DNA of 62,881 nt from Streptomyces cupreus (GCF_014257025.1 NZ_JACMSF010000051.1:1-62881); one strand, 5' to 3'; shown: positions 7,648 through 17,472, counted from the first letter of the stretch. Made by a program: numbers and translations. Notes: a model not told the origin generated them from the sequence alone.

Positions 7648-9585
7648 TTGCGACGATCCGTCACCGCCCTGAAGAGAGCCGCCGGTCCGGTGGCCTCCGC
7701 CGCGCTGGTGCTCCCACTGCTCGGCGCGGCCCCTTCCGAAGCCCGGTCGTCGGCACTGCTGTTGCAGTCGGCGTTCTCCTCCGCCGCCGCCGAGTACGGC
7801 GTGCCGCGCAGTGTGCTGCTGAGCGTCTCCTATCTCCAGTCCCGCTGGGACGCGCACGCCGGAGCGCCGAGTGTGACCGGCGGCTACGGCCCGATGCATC
7901 TGACGGACGCCCGGACCGCGCTCGCCGCAGCGGCCCATCACAGCGAAGGCACGGAGGACGCCCGGGGCGACGAGACGCGTACCGCGCTCGTCCCCGAGGA
8001 GCGGATCCCGGACACCGACGAGCTCCCGGCGCGCCTGAAGACGCTGCCGAGGGCCGCGGAGCTGACCGGACTGAGCCCCGAGCGACTCCGTACGGACCCC
8101 GCCGCCAATGTGGCGGGCGGCGCCGCCCTGCTCGCCGCCGCTCAGCGGAGGCTCGGCGAGCCGGTGAGCGCGGATCCGGCGGACTGGTACGGGGCGGTGG
8201 CCCTGTTCTCCGGCGCCGACGACAGCGCCACGGCGGCGGCGTACGCGAACGACGTCTACGACGTGCTCCGCACCGGCGGTGAGCGCGTCACGGACGCCGG
8301 TCAGCAGGTCGTCCTGGGCGCCCAGCCGGACCTGGCGCCCGACACCGGGACCCTGGAAGATGCCGGGCTGCGCGCCTCCGCCGCCGGTGACACGGAGTGC
8401 CCGGCCTCGGTGTCCTGCGAGTGGATCCCGGCGCCGTACGAGGAGTTCGGGGACGGCGACTACGGCAACCACGACCTGGGGAACCGGCCCGCCTCCCAGA
8501 GCATCGAGTACATCGTCGTCCATGACACGGAGGGCGCCTGGGAGGGCGTCCTCAAGCTCGTCCAGGACCCGACGTACGTCTCCTGGAACTACTCCCTGCG
8601 CTCCACCGACGGCCATATCGCCCAGCATCTGAAGGCCAAGGACGTCGGCTGGCACGCGGGCAACTGGTACGTCAACGCCAAGTCGATCGGCCTGGAGCAC
8701 GAGGGTTTCCTGGCGGACCCGGACGCCTGGTACACCGAGGCGATGTACCGCTCCTCGGCCCGGCTGGTGAAGTACCTCGCGCGCACCTACGGCATCCCGC
8801 TGGACCGGCAGCACATCCTCGGCCATGACACGGTGCCGGGGCCGACCAGCGGCACGATCAGGGGCATGCACACCGATCCGGGCCCGTACTGGGACTGGCA
8901 GCACTACTTCGAGCTGCTCGACCGGCCGTTCGAGCCGACCGCCGGGAAGAACGGCGGCATGGTGACGATCCGCCCGGACTACGCCACGCACCGGCCCGGG
9001 TACACGGGCTGCACGGCTGCGGGCGAGCCCTGTGCGCCCCATGGTTCGAGCGCGGTACGGCTGTACTCCGGACCCGGTACGTCGTACCCGCTGATCAAGG
9101 ACGTCGGCCTGGGCACGACCCCGACCACCGGGGTGAACGATCTGTCCTCGCGGGTCTCCACCGGGCAGCAGTACGCGGTCGCCGGGCGTGACGGGGACTG
9201 GACGGCGATCTGGTACCTGGGTCAGAAGGCCTGGTTCCGCAACCCGGCGAAGGAGCCGACGGCCGTGCACGCGACGGGCCTGGTGGTGACGCCGAAGGAG
9301 GGCCTGGAGGATGTCCCGGTGTACGGGCGAGCGTATCCGGAGGCGTCGGCCTATCCGGAGGGGGTGCCCGCGCAGCCGGTGTCGCCGCTGCCGTACCGGC
9401 TGCCGAAGGGGCAGAAGTACGTGGTCGGGGACAAGGTGCCGGGCCAGTACTACTACGCGGTGACCTTCGACGAGGCCTCGCACCGGGTGGTGACCGGGAA
9501 GGATCTGTACTACGAGATCCAGTTCGGCCACCGGGTGGCGTTCGTGCGGGCCGCGGACGTCCAGGTCGTGCCCGCGGCCGGGTAG
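7648..9585 (+). CDS. secreted N-acetylmuramoyl-L-alanine amidase (Amidase_2) with N-terminal lysozyme-like domain
   Basis: A 645-residue exported peptidoglycan hydrolase. A TTG start at 7648 sits five bases after a perfect AGGAGG and gives a signal peptide (LRRSVTALKRAAG, a hydrophobic run, then cleavage near PSEARS). Residues ~35-205 resemble a lytic-transglycosylase-like fold (AAAEYGVPRSVLLSVSYLQS, GGYGPMHLTD). Residues ~285-435 are the zinc amidase: YIVVHDTEGAW, DVGWHAGNWYVNAKSIGLEH and HILGHDTVPGP give the His ligands. The C-terminal ~200 residues look SH3-like (AVRLYSGPGTSYPLIKDVG). It would cut the bond between MurNAc and L-Ala in the wall. In the first domain a Gln stands where a catalytic Glu is expected. 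It ends 7 bp from the convergent next gene. Confidence 0.85.
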   Translation: MRRSVTALKRAAGPVASAALVLPLLGAAPSEARSSALLLQSAFSSAAAEYGVPRSVLLSVSYLQSRWDAHAGAPSVTGGYGPMHLTDARTALAAAAHHSEGTEDARGDETRTALVPEERIPDTDELPARLKTLPRAAELTGLSPERLRTDPAANVAGGAALLAAAQRRLGEPVSADPADWYGAVALFSGADDSATAAAYANDVYDVLRTGGERVTDAGQQVVLGAQPDLAPDTGTLEDAGLRASAAGDTECPASVSCEWIPAPYEEFGDGDYGNHDLGNRPASQSIEYIVVHDTEGAWEGVLKLVQDPTYVSWNYSLRSTDGHIAQHLKAKDVGWHAGNWYVNAKSIGLEHEGFLADPDAWYTEAMYRSSARLVKYLARTYGIPLDRQHILGHDTVPGPTSGTIRGMHTDPGPYWDWQHYFELLDRPFEPTAGKNGGMVTIRPDYATHRPGYTGCTAAGEPCAPHGSSAVRLYSGPGTSYPLIKDVGLGTTPTTGVNDLSSRVSTGQQYAVAGRDGDWTAIWYLGQKAWFRNPAKEPTAVHATGLVVTPKEGLEDVPVYGRAYPEASAYPEGVPAQPVSPLPYRLPKGQKYVVGDKVPGQYYYAVTFDEASHRVVTGKDLYYEIQFGHRVAFVRAADVQVVPAAG

Positions 9586-9592
9586 CCGTCTG

Positions 9593-10090
9593 TCAGCCCT
9601 GTTGGAAAAGCTCCGCGGGGAGCGGCTTCAGCAGGGCGTACAGGTCGTCGGTGATGGGGCGGTCCCAGGCGGCGATGGTCACCAGGACGTTGTCGCTGCG
9701 GTCGAACTGCACGCAGGAGATCCGGCTCTCGGAGAGCTTGAGGCGGCGCACGATCAGGAGGTTGTCGCCCTGCATCACCGGCACGTCCTCGGTGCCGACG
9801 ACGGTGACCTCCTCGTCGTTCTCCAGCGCCAGCAGCAGCTGGGCGACCTCGAAGGGGATCTCGCCCTCGGCGACGTCACGGGCCGGGGAGCCCTCCGGCA
9901 GATTGCCGATGATCATCGCGGGGCCGCGGCCGCCGAACAGGTCGTAGCGCAGGAAGACGCCCTGGCAGCTGCCGTCGGGGGCGGGCAGCAGCCCGGCGCC
10001 CAGATTGCCGGGCCAGTCGCCCGGGTCCATGGCCAGTACGTCGAAGTCGGGCCCGGCGGGCGTGGCGCTGCGGCGGCGGAGGAACGACAT
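9593..10090 (-). CDS. conserved hypothetical protein
   Basis: A 165-residue protein beginning MSFLRRRSATPAGPDFDVLA. It is acidic, without signal peptide or membrane segments, and contains LRYDLFGGRGPAMIIGNLPE and EEVTVVGTEDVPVMQGDNLL. I recognise it only as a protein of the kind conserved in Streptomyces; no function can be given. The ATG at 10090 was chosen because MSFLRRRS looks like a natural N-terminus. An in-frame ATG nine bases upstream, at 10099, is equally possible since neither has a strong ribosome site. It is convergent with the amidase gene and lies downstream of the divergently promoted universal stress gene. Confidence 0.6.
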   Translation of the reverse strand: MSFLRRRSATPAGPDFDVLAMDPGDWPGNLGAGLLPAPDGSCQGVFLRYDLFGGRGPAMIIGNLPEGSPARDVAEGEIPFEVAQLLLALENDEEVTVVGTEDVPVMQGDNLLIVRRLKLSESRISCVQFDRSDNVLVTIAAWDRPITDDLYALLKPLPAELFQQG

Positions 10091-10201
10091 GCCGCCCATC
10101 GTACGTGCCCGGCCACGGTTCATGACGGGTGGGCGCCCCCGGTTCCAGTGTGCCGCGAGGGCATTCTTGGGGCCTGTGCGCCGTGCTGCGAGCGGAGGGG
10201 C

Positions 10202-11107
10202 TCATTCCTCCGGCGGCGCTGGCGGTACCACCGCGACCGGGCTTGCCGCGTGCAGGAGGACTGCCTGGGTGACGGAGCCGAGCATGCGGGCGGGGGCCAG
10301 CAGGCGGCGCCGGTGGCGGCCTACGACGACCAGCTCCGCGTCCTTGGAGGCGGCGACGAGATGGCCGGCCGCGTCGCCCGGGGCCACGTACGGCTCGGCG
10401 TGGACGTCCGGGTACCGGCCTCGGCACGGGGCGAGGAAGCCCTCGGCGAGGACGCGGGTCTCGTTCTCGACGGCCGCGTCGTCGGCGGACGGGGGCAGGA
10501 TCTGGCCGGGTGCGGCCGTCCAGATCTGTACGGGGGACGGATAGGCGGCAACCACCTGGAGGCGGGCGCCGCGCCGGGCGGCCTCGGCGAAGGCGAAGTC
10601 GAGGACGGCCTCGTCGGGGCTGTCGACCTGGAGGCCGACCACGACTCTGGGTCCGGGTCCGGAGGGGACGCCCTCGTGCACCTCGCGCCCCGGCCGGGGC
10701 ACCACCACGACGGGGCACTCGGCGTCCCGTGCGGCGGCCATGCCGTTGGAGCCGAGGATCAGGCTGGCGAAGCCGCCCCGGCCACGGGAGCCCAGCACCA
10801 ACAGCTGGGCCGTGGAGCCCAGTTCGGGCAGCACGGCGCTCGGGGCGCCCTCCAGCGCGACGTACTCCGTGTCCGGCCGGTCCGGCACCGCCGCGAGGTG
10901 GGCGCGCACCTGGCCGAGGACCGGATCGGCCTCGGCGTCCGGCGGTCCCGCGACCAGGACGTCGGCCTGCATCCAGGCGGCGTACTGCCGTACATGGACC
11001 ACGCGCAGCGGCGCCTCGCGGCCGCGGGCGGTGTCGAGGGCCCAGTCCAGGGCCCGCAGGCTGTCGTCCGAGCCGTCGACCGCGGCGATGACCGGCAGGG
11101 TGCTCAT
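10202..11107 (-). CDS. universal stress protein, two tandem USP domains
   Basis: A 301-residue cytosolic protein with two UspA-like domains. Domain 1 (1-~145) starts VIAAVDGSDDSLRALDWAL and ends with the nucleotide-binding signature VLGSRGRGGFASLILGSNG (G-2x-G-9x-GS), so ATP binding is expected. Domain 2 (~155-300) starts PRVVVGLQVDSPDEAVLDFA and ends VVVGRHRRRLLAPARMLGSV, which lacks the first glycine spacing. Such double-domain USPs are induced by hypoxia and stationary phase in actinobacteria. Two more lie at 57-59 kb in this window. The ATG at 11107 has GAAGCGAGGAA just upstream. No operon partner is evident. Confidence 0.88.
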   Translation of the reverse strand: MSTLPVIAAVDGSDDSLRALDWALDTARGREAPLRVVHVRQYAAWMQADVLVAGPPDAEADPVLGQVRAHLAAVPDRPDTEYVALEGAPSAVLPELGSTAQLLVLGSRGRGGFASLILGSNGMAAARDAECPVVVVPRPGREVHEGVPSGPGPRVVVGLQVDSPDEAVLDFAFAEAARRGARLQVVAAYPSPVQIWTAAPGQILPPSADDAAVENETRVLAEGFLAPCRGRYPDVHAEPYVAPGDAAGHLVAASKDAELVVVGRHRRRLLAPARMLGSVTQAVLLHAASPVAVVPPAPPEE

Positions 11108-11239
11108 GGGTTCCTCGCTTCCGAAGTGCGACCTCCCCCTCCTCCTGGGGCCAGCCTGGCTCAGGCCTCGCCCTGAGGAGGGCGCTCACAGTCGCGTGTC
11201 CGGAAAATCAGGCGGAACACCAGCAAATCCATGTACGGC

Positions 11240-11482
11240 TCAGGTGAGGTCGAACTCCCCCTCCCGCGCGCCCGACACGAAGGCGCCCCATTCGGCGGGT
11301 GTGAAGATCAGCGAGGGGCTGTGTGGGCGGCCGCTGTTGCGCATCGCGATGAAGCCCTCGACAAAGGCGATCTGGACGTCTCCCAGACCGCGGCTGGTCG
11401 AGTGCCACTCGGCGTTGCTGAGGTCCAGCTCCGGCTTGTCCCAGCCCGTGAGCGGCTGCTGCTGGATGGTGCTCTCGGCCAC
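11240..11482 (-). CDS. DUF397 domain protein
   Basis: An 80-residue protein of the DUF397 family, small Streptomyces proteins usually encoded next to an XRE-type regulator and linked to developmental signalling. The signature is visible as NAEWHSTSRGLGDVQIAFVE followed by MRNSGRPHSPSLIFTPAEWG and ending AFVSGAREGEFDLT. No XRE partner adjoins it here; neighbours are a universal stress gene and a thiolase operon, so it is an orphan copy. The ATG at 11482 follows GGGAGGAG, a good ribosome site. The role is unknown beyond family association. Confidence 0.8.
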   Translation of the reverse strand: MAESTIQQQPLTGWDKPELDLSNAEWHSTSRGLGDVQIAFVEGFIAMRNSGRPHSPSLIFTPAEWGAFVSGAREGEFDLT

Positions 11483-11576
11483 GTCCGTGCTCCTCCCGGT
11501 TCGTCGTCCGCGGCCAGCCTAGCGATCGGTCCGGGGTGCCGACAGGCCATGTGAGGGGGACCTTTGCGGAGCGCTC

Positions 11577-12739
<1,163 letters not shown>

Positions 12740-12743
<4 letters not shown>

Positions 12744-13789
12744 CGCGGATCCCCTTCCAGTACGGCGACCAGGTTCTGTTGCAGACAGGGGCCGGAGGTG
12801 GCGTGGCCGAGGGCCCGGTCGGACTCGCGCCGGTGGATGCGGGCGGCGGCCTCTCCGATGCGGATCAGTCCGGCGGCCATGACCGGGTTGGCGGCGAGGG
12901 CGCCGCCGGAGGGGTTGACGCGGACGCTGTCGTCGAGCCGGAGCGCCTTGCGCAGGACGACCTCCTGGGCGGTGAACGGCGCGTGAAGCTCGGCGGTGTC
13001 GAAGGGCCGTTCGAAGGCTCCGGCCTTCTCGGCGGCGAGGCGGGTCGAGGGTGAGTCGGTGAGGTCGCGGACGCCGAGGGAGTGGGCCTCGATGCGGTGG
13101 TCGATCCCACGGATCCAGGCGGGCCGTTCGCACAGCTCCCGGGCCCGGTCTCCGGCGGCGAGGATCACGGCGGCGGCGCCGTCGCCGATCGGCGGGCAGT
13201 CTCCGGTGCGCAGGGGCCGTACGAGATAGTCGCCGTGCGGGACCGAACCGGTCAGCTGGGCATGGGAGTTGGCGGTGGCGTCGGCGCGGCTGCGGGCGGC
13301 GACCGCGGCGAGGGCGGGCTCGTCGGTGTCGCCGGCGTCGATGAGGGCCTGTGCCTGGAGGGCGGCGAGGGCTACGGAGTCCGGCCACAGGGGGGCGACG
13401 TAGTACGGGTCGAGCTGGCGGGTGAGGACGTCGCGCAGCGAGCCCGGGGAGGACTTGCCGTAGGCGTAGACGAGGGCGGTGTCCGCGTCGCCGGTGAGGA
13501 GTTTGGTCCAGGCCTCGTACAGGGCCCAGGCGCCGTCCATCTCGACGTGCGACTCGGAGATGGGGGGCCAGGCGCCCACGCCGTCGAGGGCGAGGGTGAA
13601 GGAGAAGGCGCGGCCGGCGAGGTAGTCGCTGGAGCCCGAGCAGGTGAAGCCGACGTCGGCGGTCTTCAGTCCGGCCCGGTCGAGGACCTCGTGCAGGACC
13701 GGCATCAGCATCTCCACCTCGGAGACGTCCTCGCTGGTGCGTCGGTGGCCGGTCTGGGCGAAGGCGACGACGGCGATCTCGCGGCTCAC
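12740..13789 (-). CDS. thiolase-fold protein (Ltp-like), first of pair
   Basis: A 349-residue thiolase-superfamily protein starting at GTG 13789 (VSREIAVVAFAQTGHRRTSE). It has DVGFTCSGSSDYLAGRAFSF near residue 50, ESHVEMDGAWALYEAWTKLL in place of the nucleophile loop, and the C-terminal NPSGGALAANPVMAAGLIRI with ALGHATSGPCLQQNLVAVLE. Like its partner it lacks a clear catalytic Cys in the first loop. A Cys is present in the C-terminal GPCLQQN. The GTG overlaps the stop of the DUF35 gene as GTGA, and its own stop overlaps the next ATG, so all three are translationally coupled. Paired thiolase-fold subunits with a DUF35 partner are typical of actinobacterial side-chain aldolase or acyltransferase complexes. 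Confidence 0.76.
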
Positions 13790-14727
13790 AGCAGCTCCTT
13801 GTAGGTGTCGTAGTCCGCGTCGGGTTCGCCGGTGGGGCGGAAGTGGTCGGGGTAGCGTGCGCCTTCGGTCCACACCGGTTCCACCCGCAGCCCCATGCGG
13901 ACCTGGTCGTAGGGGATGCCCGCGATCCGGCCGTGCAGGGCGAGGTCGGCGCCGTCGAGGGCGATGTGGCCGTAGACGTAAGGCACTTCGATGTCGAGGT
14001 TCTTCGCCTTGATGTTGACGACGCAGAACGTGGTGACCGTGCCGCGGGGACCTACCTCGACCTGTTCCGAGGTGGCCAGGCCACAGGTGGGGCACGCGCC
14101 CCTCGGCGGGACGTACACCTTGCGGCAGGACGGGCAGCGTTCGCCGACGTTGCGGCGGTCGGCGAGGGCGTTGATGTAGGCGCTCTGGGCGCGGCCGGGC
14201 GAGTAGGTGTAGTCGAGCCGTGCGGGGGCGACGATGCCGGTGACCACGTCCTCGAACTCGCCGGTGTGACCGGCTGGTTCGGCCGGGTCGCCGTCGTACG
14301 GCTCGAAGCAGGCGATGTCGGTGATGGCGCCGGTGCGTTCCTCGGCCCAGCGGACGCGGACGCGCAGGCCGGTGCGGACGGCGTCGGGGCCGGGGGCGTC
14401 GAGGGCGTGCAGGAGGGCGGTGTCGGCGCCGTCGAGGCGGACCAGGACCCAGGCGAAGGGGGTGTCCAGGGGCTGGCCGCGGCGGGGTTCGTGGTTCCAG
14501 GCCCAGGTGGTGACGGTACCGGTGGGGGCCACCTCGACGAGGTCGCGGATCTCCTCGGCGGTGACGGGGTCGTACTCGACCGGCGGGACGAGGCTGCGGC
14601 CGTCGGTGGTGCGCACCCCGAGGACGACGCGTTCGCGCAGGCCGGTGAGGAAGGCGCTCTGGACGGGGCCGAGGGAGCGGGCGAAGGGGAACTCGACGAC
14701 GAGGGGGGCTTTGAGGACTTCGGGCAT
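13786..14727 (-). CDS. double DUF35 / OB-fold acyl-CoA-associated protein with zinc ribbon
   Basis: A 313-residue protein made of two DUF35-type OB-fold halves. The N-terminal half (1-~160) includes FARSLGPVQSAFLTGLRER and GTVTTWAWNHEP. The C-terminal half (~165-313) opens with ARLDYTYSPGRAQSAYINAL and carries a zinc ribbon, RCPSCRKVYVPPRGACPTCG (two CxxC pairs), followed by GTVTTFCVVNIKAKNLDIEV. The first half lacks the ribbon cysteines. In steroid side-chain and acetoacetyl-CoA systems, DUF35 proteins bind thiolase-fold enzymes and complete the active site. The gene order and the GTGA overlap with the thiolase gene support that role. The ATG at 14727 follows GGAGAC. Confidence 0.82.
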   Translation of the reverse strand: MPEVLKAPLVVEFPFARSLGPVQSAFLTGLRERVVLGVRTTDGRSLVPPVEYDPVTAEEIRDLVEVAPTGTVTTWAWNHEPRRGQPLDTPFAWVLVRLDGADTALLHALDAPGPDAVRTGLRVRVRWAEERTGAITDIACFEPYDGDPAEPAGHTGEFEDVVTGIVAPARLDYTYSPGRAQSAYINALADRRNVGERCPSCRKVYVPPRGACPTCGLATSEQVEVGPRGTVTTFCVVNIKAKNLDIEVPYVYGHIALDGADLALHGRIAGIPYDQVRMGLRVEPVWTEGARYPDHFRPTGEPDADYDTYKELL

Positions 14728-14739
14728 GCCGGGTCTCCT

Positions 14740-15540
14740 TCAGTGGCGCCGGTAGTCGGGCGGTCGCTTCTCCGCGAAGGCGCGGGCGCCTTCCTTGGCG
14801 TCGGCGGTGTCGAAGATCGGCCAGCCGCGCTTGAGTTCGGCCGCCAGGCCCTCGGTCTCGGTCATCTCGGCGGTCTCGTAGACGGACGCCTTGACGGCCT
14901 CCACGGCGAGCGGGCCGCAGGCGTTGATCTGCTCGGCGATCTCCAGGGCCTTGGCGAGGGCCGTGCCGTCGGGGACGACATGGCCGATCAGGCCGATGTC
15001 GGCGGCCTCTTGGGCGGTGTAGGGGCGGCCGGTGAGCAGCATTTCCAGGGCGTGGGTGCGCGGGATCTGGCGTTGCAGACGGACCGTGGAGCCGCCGATG
15101 GGGAACAGGCCGCGTTTGACCTCGAAGAGGCCGAAGGTCGCGGATTCGGCGGCGACGCGGATGTCGGTGCCCTGGAGGATCTCGGTGCCGCCGGCCACGC
15201 AGTACCCCTCGACGGCGGCGATCACCGGCTTGCGGGGGCGATGGTGGCGCAGCATGGCCTTCCAGTGCAGATCCGGATCGGCGGTGAGCCGGTCCCGGTA
15301 CTGCTCGCCCTCCATCCCTTTGCCCGCCAGGGCCTTGAGGTCCATGCCCGCACAGAACGCGCCGCCCGCGCCGGTGAGGACGATCGAGCGGACCGCGTCG
15401 TCCGCGTCCGCCTCCACCCATCCGTCGTACAGGCCGACCAGCATCGGCAACGAGAGCGCGTTCTTGGCTTCCGGCCGGTCGAGCGTGAGCACCAGTGTGG
15501 CGCCCTCGCGTCGCACCGTGAGGTGTTCCGTCCCACCCAT
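14740..15540 (-). CDS. enoyl-CoA hydratase/isomerase (crotonase family)
   Basis: A 266-residue crotonase. It starts MGGTEHLTVRREGATLVLTL and contains DRPEAKNALSLPM, the oxyanion-hole loop GAGGAFCAGMDLKALAGKGM, and the second loop AAVEGYCVAGGTEILQGTDI. The catalytic acid position around residue 145 reads VKRGLFPIGGSTVRLQRQIP. It would hydrate or isomerise a 2-enoyl-CoA. The ATG at 15540 follows GAGGGGAG. It is the first gene of the leftward operon (crotonase, DUF35, thiolase, thiolase) and diverges from a FadD-type ligase across a 166-bp region with a palindromic operator. Substrate specificity cannot be read from sequence; the pathway context suggests an unusual acyl-CoA rather than plain fatty acids. 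Confidence 0.88.
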   Translation of the reverse strand: MGGTEHLTVRREGATLVLTLDRPEAKNALSLPMLVGLYDGWVEADADDAVRSIVLTGAGGAFCAGMDLKALAGKGMEGEQYRDRLTADPDLHWKAMLRHHRPRKPVIAAVEGYCVAGGTEILQGTDIRVAAESATFGLFEVKRGLFPIGGSTVRLQRQIPRTHALEMLLTGRPYTAQEAADIGLIGHVVPDGTALAKALEIAEQINACGPLAVEAVKASVYETAEMTETEGLAAELKRGWPIFDTADAKEGARAFAEKRPPDYRRH

Positions 15541-15605
15541 CGCCCGTCTCCCCTCTCGAAGAACGAGAACAGGTTGCAGGAGGCGACCGAGCAGTTCAAG
15601 GGTTT

Positions 15606-15622
15606 TCTGACAGACAGTCAGA
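15606..15622. promoter_or_regulatory. 17-bp inverted repeat operator (site A)
   Basis: TCTGAC-N5-GTCAGA, followed by TTTGTTG, lies in the divergent promoter region between the crotonase operon and the FadD-type ligase. Two sites of the same design and flank (TTTATT) occur at 39492 and 39537. The size and symmetry fit a TetR- or GntR-family repressor; no such regulator is encoded nearby, so the binding protein is unknown. Confidence 0.62.
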
Positions 15623-15706
15623 TTTGTTGTGCGCGGAGTCTTCACAGCCGTGCCGCCCTTTGCTCTGATGACCGGCAACCGAGGGACAGCGAGGTCAGGA
15701 GGAGCG

Positions 15707-17311
15707 GTGGAGTACAACCTTGCCGACCTGTTCGAGTCGGTCGTGGACGTGGTGCCGGACCGTGAGGCGCTGGTGTACCTCGACCACCCGGGCACGGGAG
15801 CGGAGCGCCGGCTGACGTACGCCGAGCTGGACGCGGCGGCCAACCGGATCGGGCACCATCTGCTGGACAGCGGGATCCGCCCCGGCGAGCACCTCGGACT
15901 GCACCTCTGCAACGGCGTCGAGTATCTCCAGACGGTGCTCGGCTGCCTCAAGGCCCGGATCGTGCCGGTGAACGTCAACTACCGGTATGTGGAAGAGGAG
16001 TTGGTGTATCTCTACCGGGACGCCGATCTGGTGGCGGTCGTCTTCGACGCCGAGTTCGAGGACCGGGTGGCGGCGGCTCGGCCGCGGGCGGAGAAGCTGC
16101 GGCATCTGGTGCGGGTGGGGGCGGGCGGCTCGCTCGGGATGCCGTTCACCGAGGCCGAGGCGGGCGGGTCGGCGGAGCGGGGGTTCCCGGCGCGGTCGGC
16201 GGACGACCAGTTCATCATCTACACCGGAGGCACCACGGGGATGCCCAAGGGTGTCATGTGGCGCCAGGAGGACCTGTTCTTCGCGGGGCTCGGCGGCGGG
16301 GCGCCGACCGGGGAGCCGGTCAAGAAGCCCGAGGAGCTCGCCGAGCGGGTCGCGGCCGGCGGATCCGGGATCACCTTCTTCCCCGCTCCCCCGCTGATGC
16401 ACGGCACCTCCACCCTCACCGCGTTCATCGGCTTCGACTTCGGCCAACGGGTCGTCCTGCACCGCAAGTTCGTGCCCGAGGAGGTGCTGCGCACGATCGA
16501 GAAGGAGAAGGTCACCAGCATCTCGCTGGTCGGCGACGCGATGCTGCGGCCGCTCATCGACGCGCTCGGCGGGCCGATGAAGGGCACGGACTGCTCGTCG
16601 GTGTTCTCCGTCTCCTCGTCCGGGGCGATCATGTCGGAGACCGTGCGCCGGCAGTTCCTGGAGCTGGTGCCGCACGTGATGCTGCTGAACAACTTCGGCT
16701 CCTCCGAGTCCGGCTTCAACGGCACGGCCACCGAGGACGCGGGTCCCGAGCGCGGCTTCCGGATCCGCGTCAACTCCCGTACACAGGTGGTCGATCCGGC
16801 CACCCGGGAGCCGGTCGCCGTCGGCGAGGTGGGCCGGGTCGCGCAGTGCGGTCATGTGCCGCTCGGCTACTACAACGACCCCGTGAAAACCGCCGAGACC
16901 TTCTTCGAGAAGGACGGGCAGCGGTGGGTACTGCTCGGGGACATGGCGACCGTCGACGAGGAGGGCGTGGTGACCGTCCTCGGACGCGGTTCGCAGTGCA
17001 TCAACACCGGCGGCGAGAAGGTGTACCCGGAGGAGGTCGAGCAGGCGCTGAAGTCCCATCCGGACGTGTACGACGCGCTGGTCGCCGGGGTGCCCGACGC
17101 GAAGTGGGGCCACCATGTGGCGGCCGTGGTACAGCTCCGCGAGGGGGCGGACCGGCCCTCCCTGGAGGACATCCAGACGCACTGCCGCTCCCATCTCGCC
17201 GGGTACAAGATCCCCCGCCGGCTGGTGGTCACGGACACCATCCGCCGCTCGCCGAGCGGCAAGGCGGACTACCGGTGGGCGCGGGAGGTGGCCGAGGCGG
17301 CGGAGGCGTAG
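15707..17311 (+). CDS. acyl-CoA synthetase, FadD19-like
   Basis: A 534-residue AMP-forming ligase that would activate a carboxylic acid to its CoA thioester. The P-loop reads YTGGTTGMPKGVMWRQEDLF (about residue 170), a form typical of the FadD19-type enzymes of sterol side-chain catabolism. Further motifs are NNFGSSESGFNG, the YYNDPVKTAETFF segment, LLGDMATVDEEG, and the C-terminal SGKADYRWARE with the catalytic Lys. The GTG at 15707 (VEYNLADLFESVVDVVPDRE) follows AGGAGGAG. An ATG at 15629 is possible but lies over the operator region. It is divergent from the crotonase/thiolase operon, whose enzymes could process its product. The sterol link is inferred from motif similarity only. Confidence 0.85.
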   Translation: MEYNLADLFESVVDVVPDREALVYLDHPGTGAERRLTYAELDAAANRIGHHLLDSGIRPGEHLGLHLCNGVEYLQTVLGCLKARIVPVNVNYRYVEEELVYLYRDADLVAVVFDAEFEDRVAAARPRAEKLRHLVRVGAGGSLGMPFTEAEAGGSAERGFPARSADDQFIIYTGGTTGMPKGVMWRQEDLFFAGLGGGAPTGEPVKKPEELAERVAAGGSGITFFPAPPLMHGTSTLTAFIGFDFGQRVVLHRKFVPEEVLRTIEKEKVTSISLVGDAMLRPLIDALGGPMKGTDCSSVFSVSSSGAIMSETVRRQFLELVPHVMLLNNFGSSESGFNGTATEDAGPERGFRIRVNSRTQVVDPATREPVAVGEVGRVAQCGHVPLGYYNDPVKTAETFFEKDGQRWVLLGDMATVDEEGVVTVLGRGSQCINTGGEKVYPEEVEQALKSHPDVYDALVAGVPDAKWGHHVAAVVQLREGADRPSLEDIQTHCRSHLAGYKIPRRLVVTDTIRRSPSGKADYRWAREVAEAAEA

Positions 17312-17329
17312 GCGCCGGGCGGACGGAAA

Positions 17330-17387
17330 GGGGCCTTCCGGCCCCTCCCTGGGGCCGGGCGGCCCTGTGCTGGGCCCGCTGGGCCCC
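17330..17387. promoter_or_regulatory. three tandem 16-bp GGGnCC-N4-GGnCCC palindromes, 21 bp apart
   Basis: Boxes at 17330 (GGGGCCTTCCGGCCCC), 17351 (GGGGCCGGGCGGCCCT) and 17372 (GGGCCCGCTGGGCCCC) begin exactly 21 bp apart, two helical turns, so they present the same DNA face. They lie between the FadD stop and the LuxR-type gene, ending 85 bp before its start. The pattern resembles DevR/DosR and OsdR boxes (GGGAC...GTCCC type), which are often tandem. The second box recurs identically at 59340. The first could double as a terminator hairpin (six-pair stem, TTCC loop). Confidence 0.55.
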
Positions 17388-17472
17388 TGTAGCGCGTGCT
17401 GACGCATGGGGAAGCTGGGATTCTGGTGAAGGAACACTGACCATGACCTGACGGACGGTGGTGGTGGTCGGC

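Noticed and set aside
11240..11482. DUF397 protein as a toxin or antitoxin
   Set aside because: There is no XRE partner and no overlap with a second small gene. Family members are developmental orphans often enough that a toxin system is not supported.
17442..17450. Two-codon start-stop frame (ATG ACC TGA) with GAAGGAA before it, upstream of the LuxR gene
   Set aside because: Too short to judge; many purine-rich runs occur by chance. I could not link it to attenuation.
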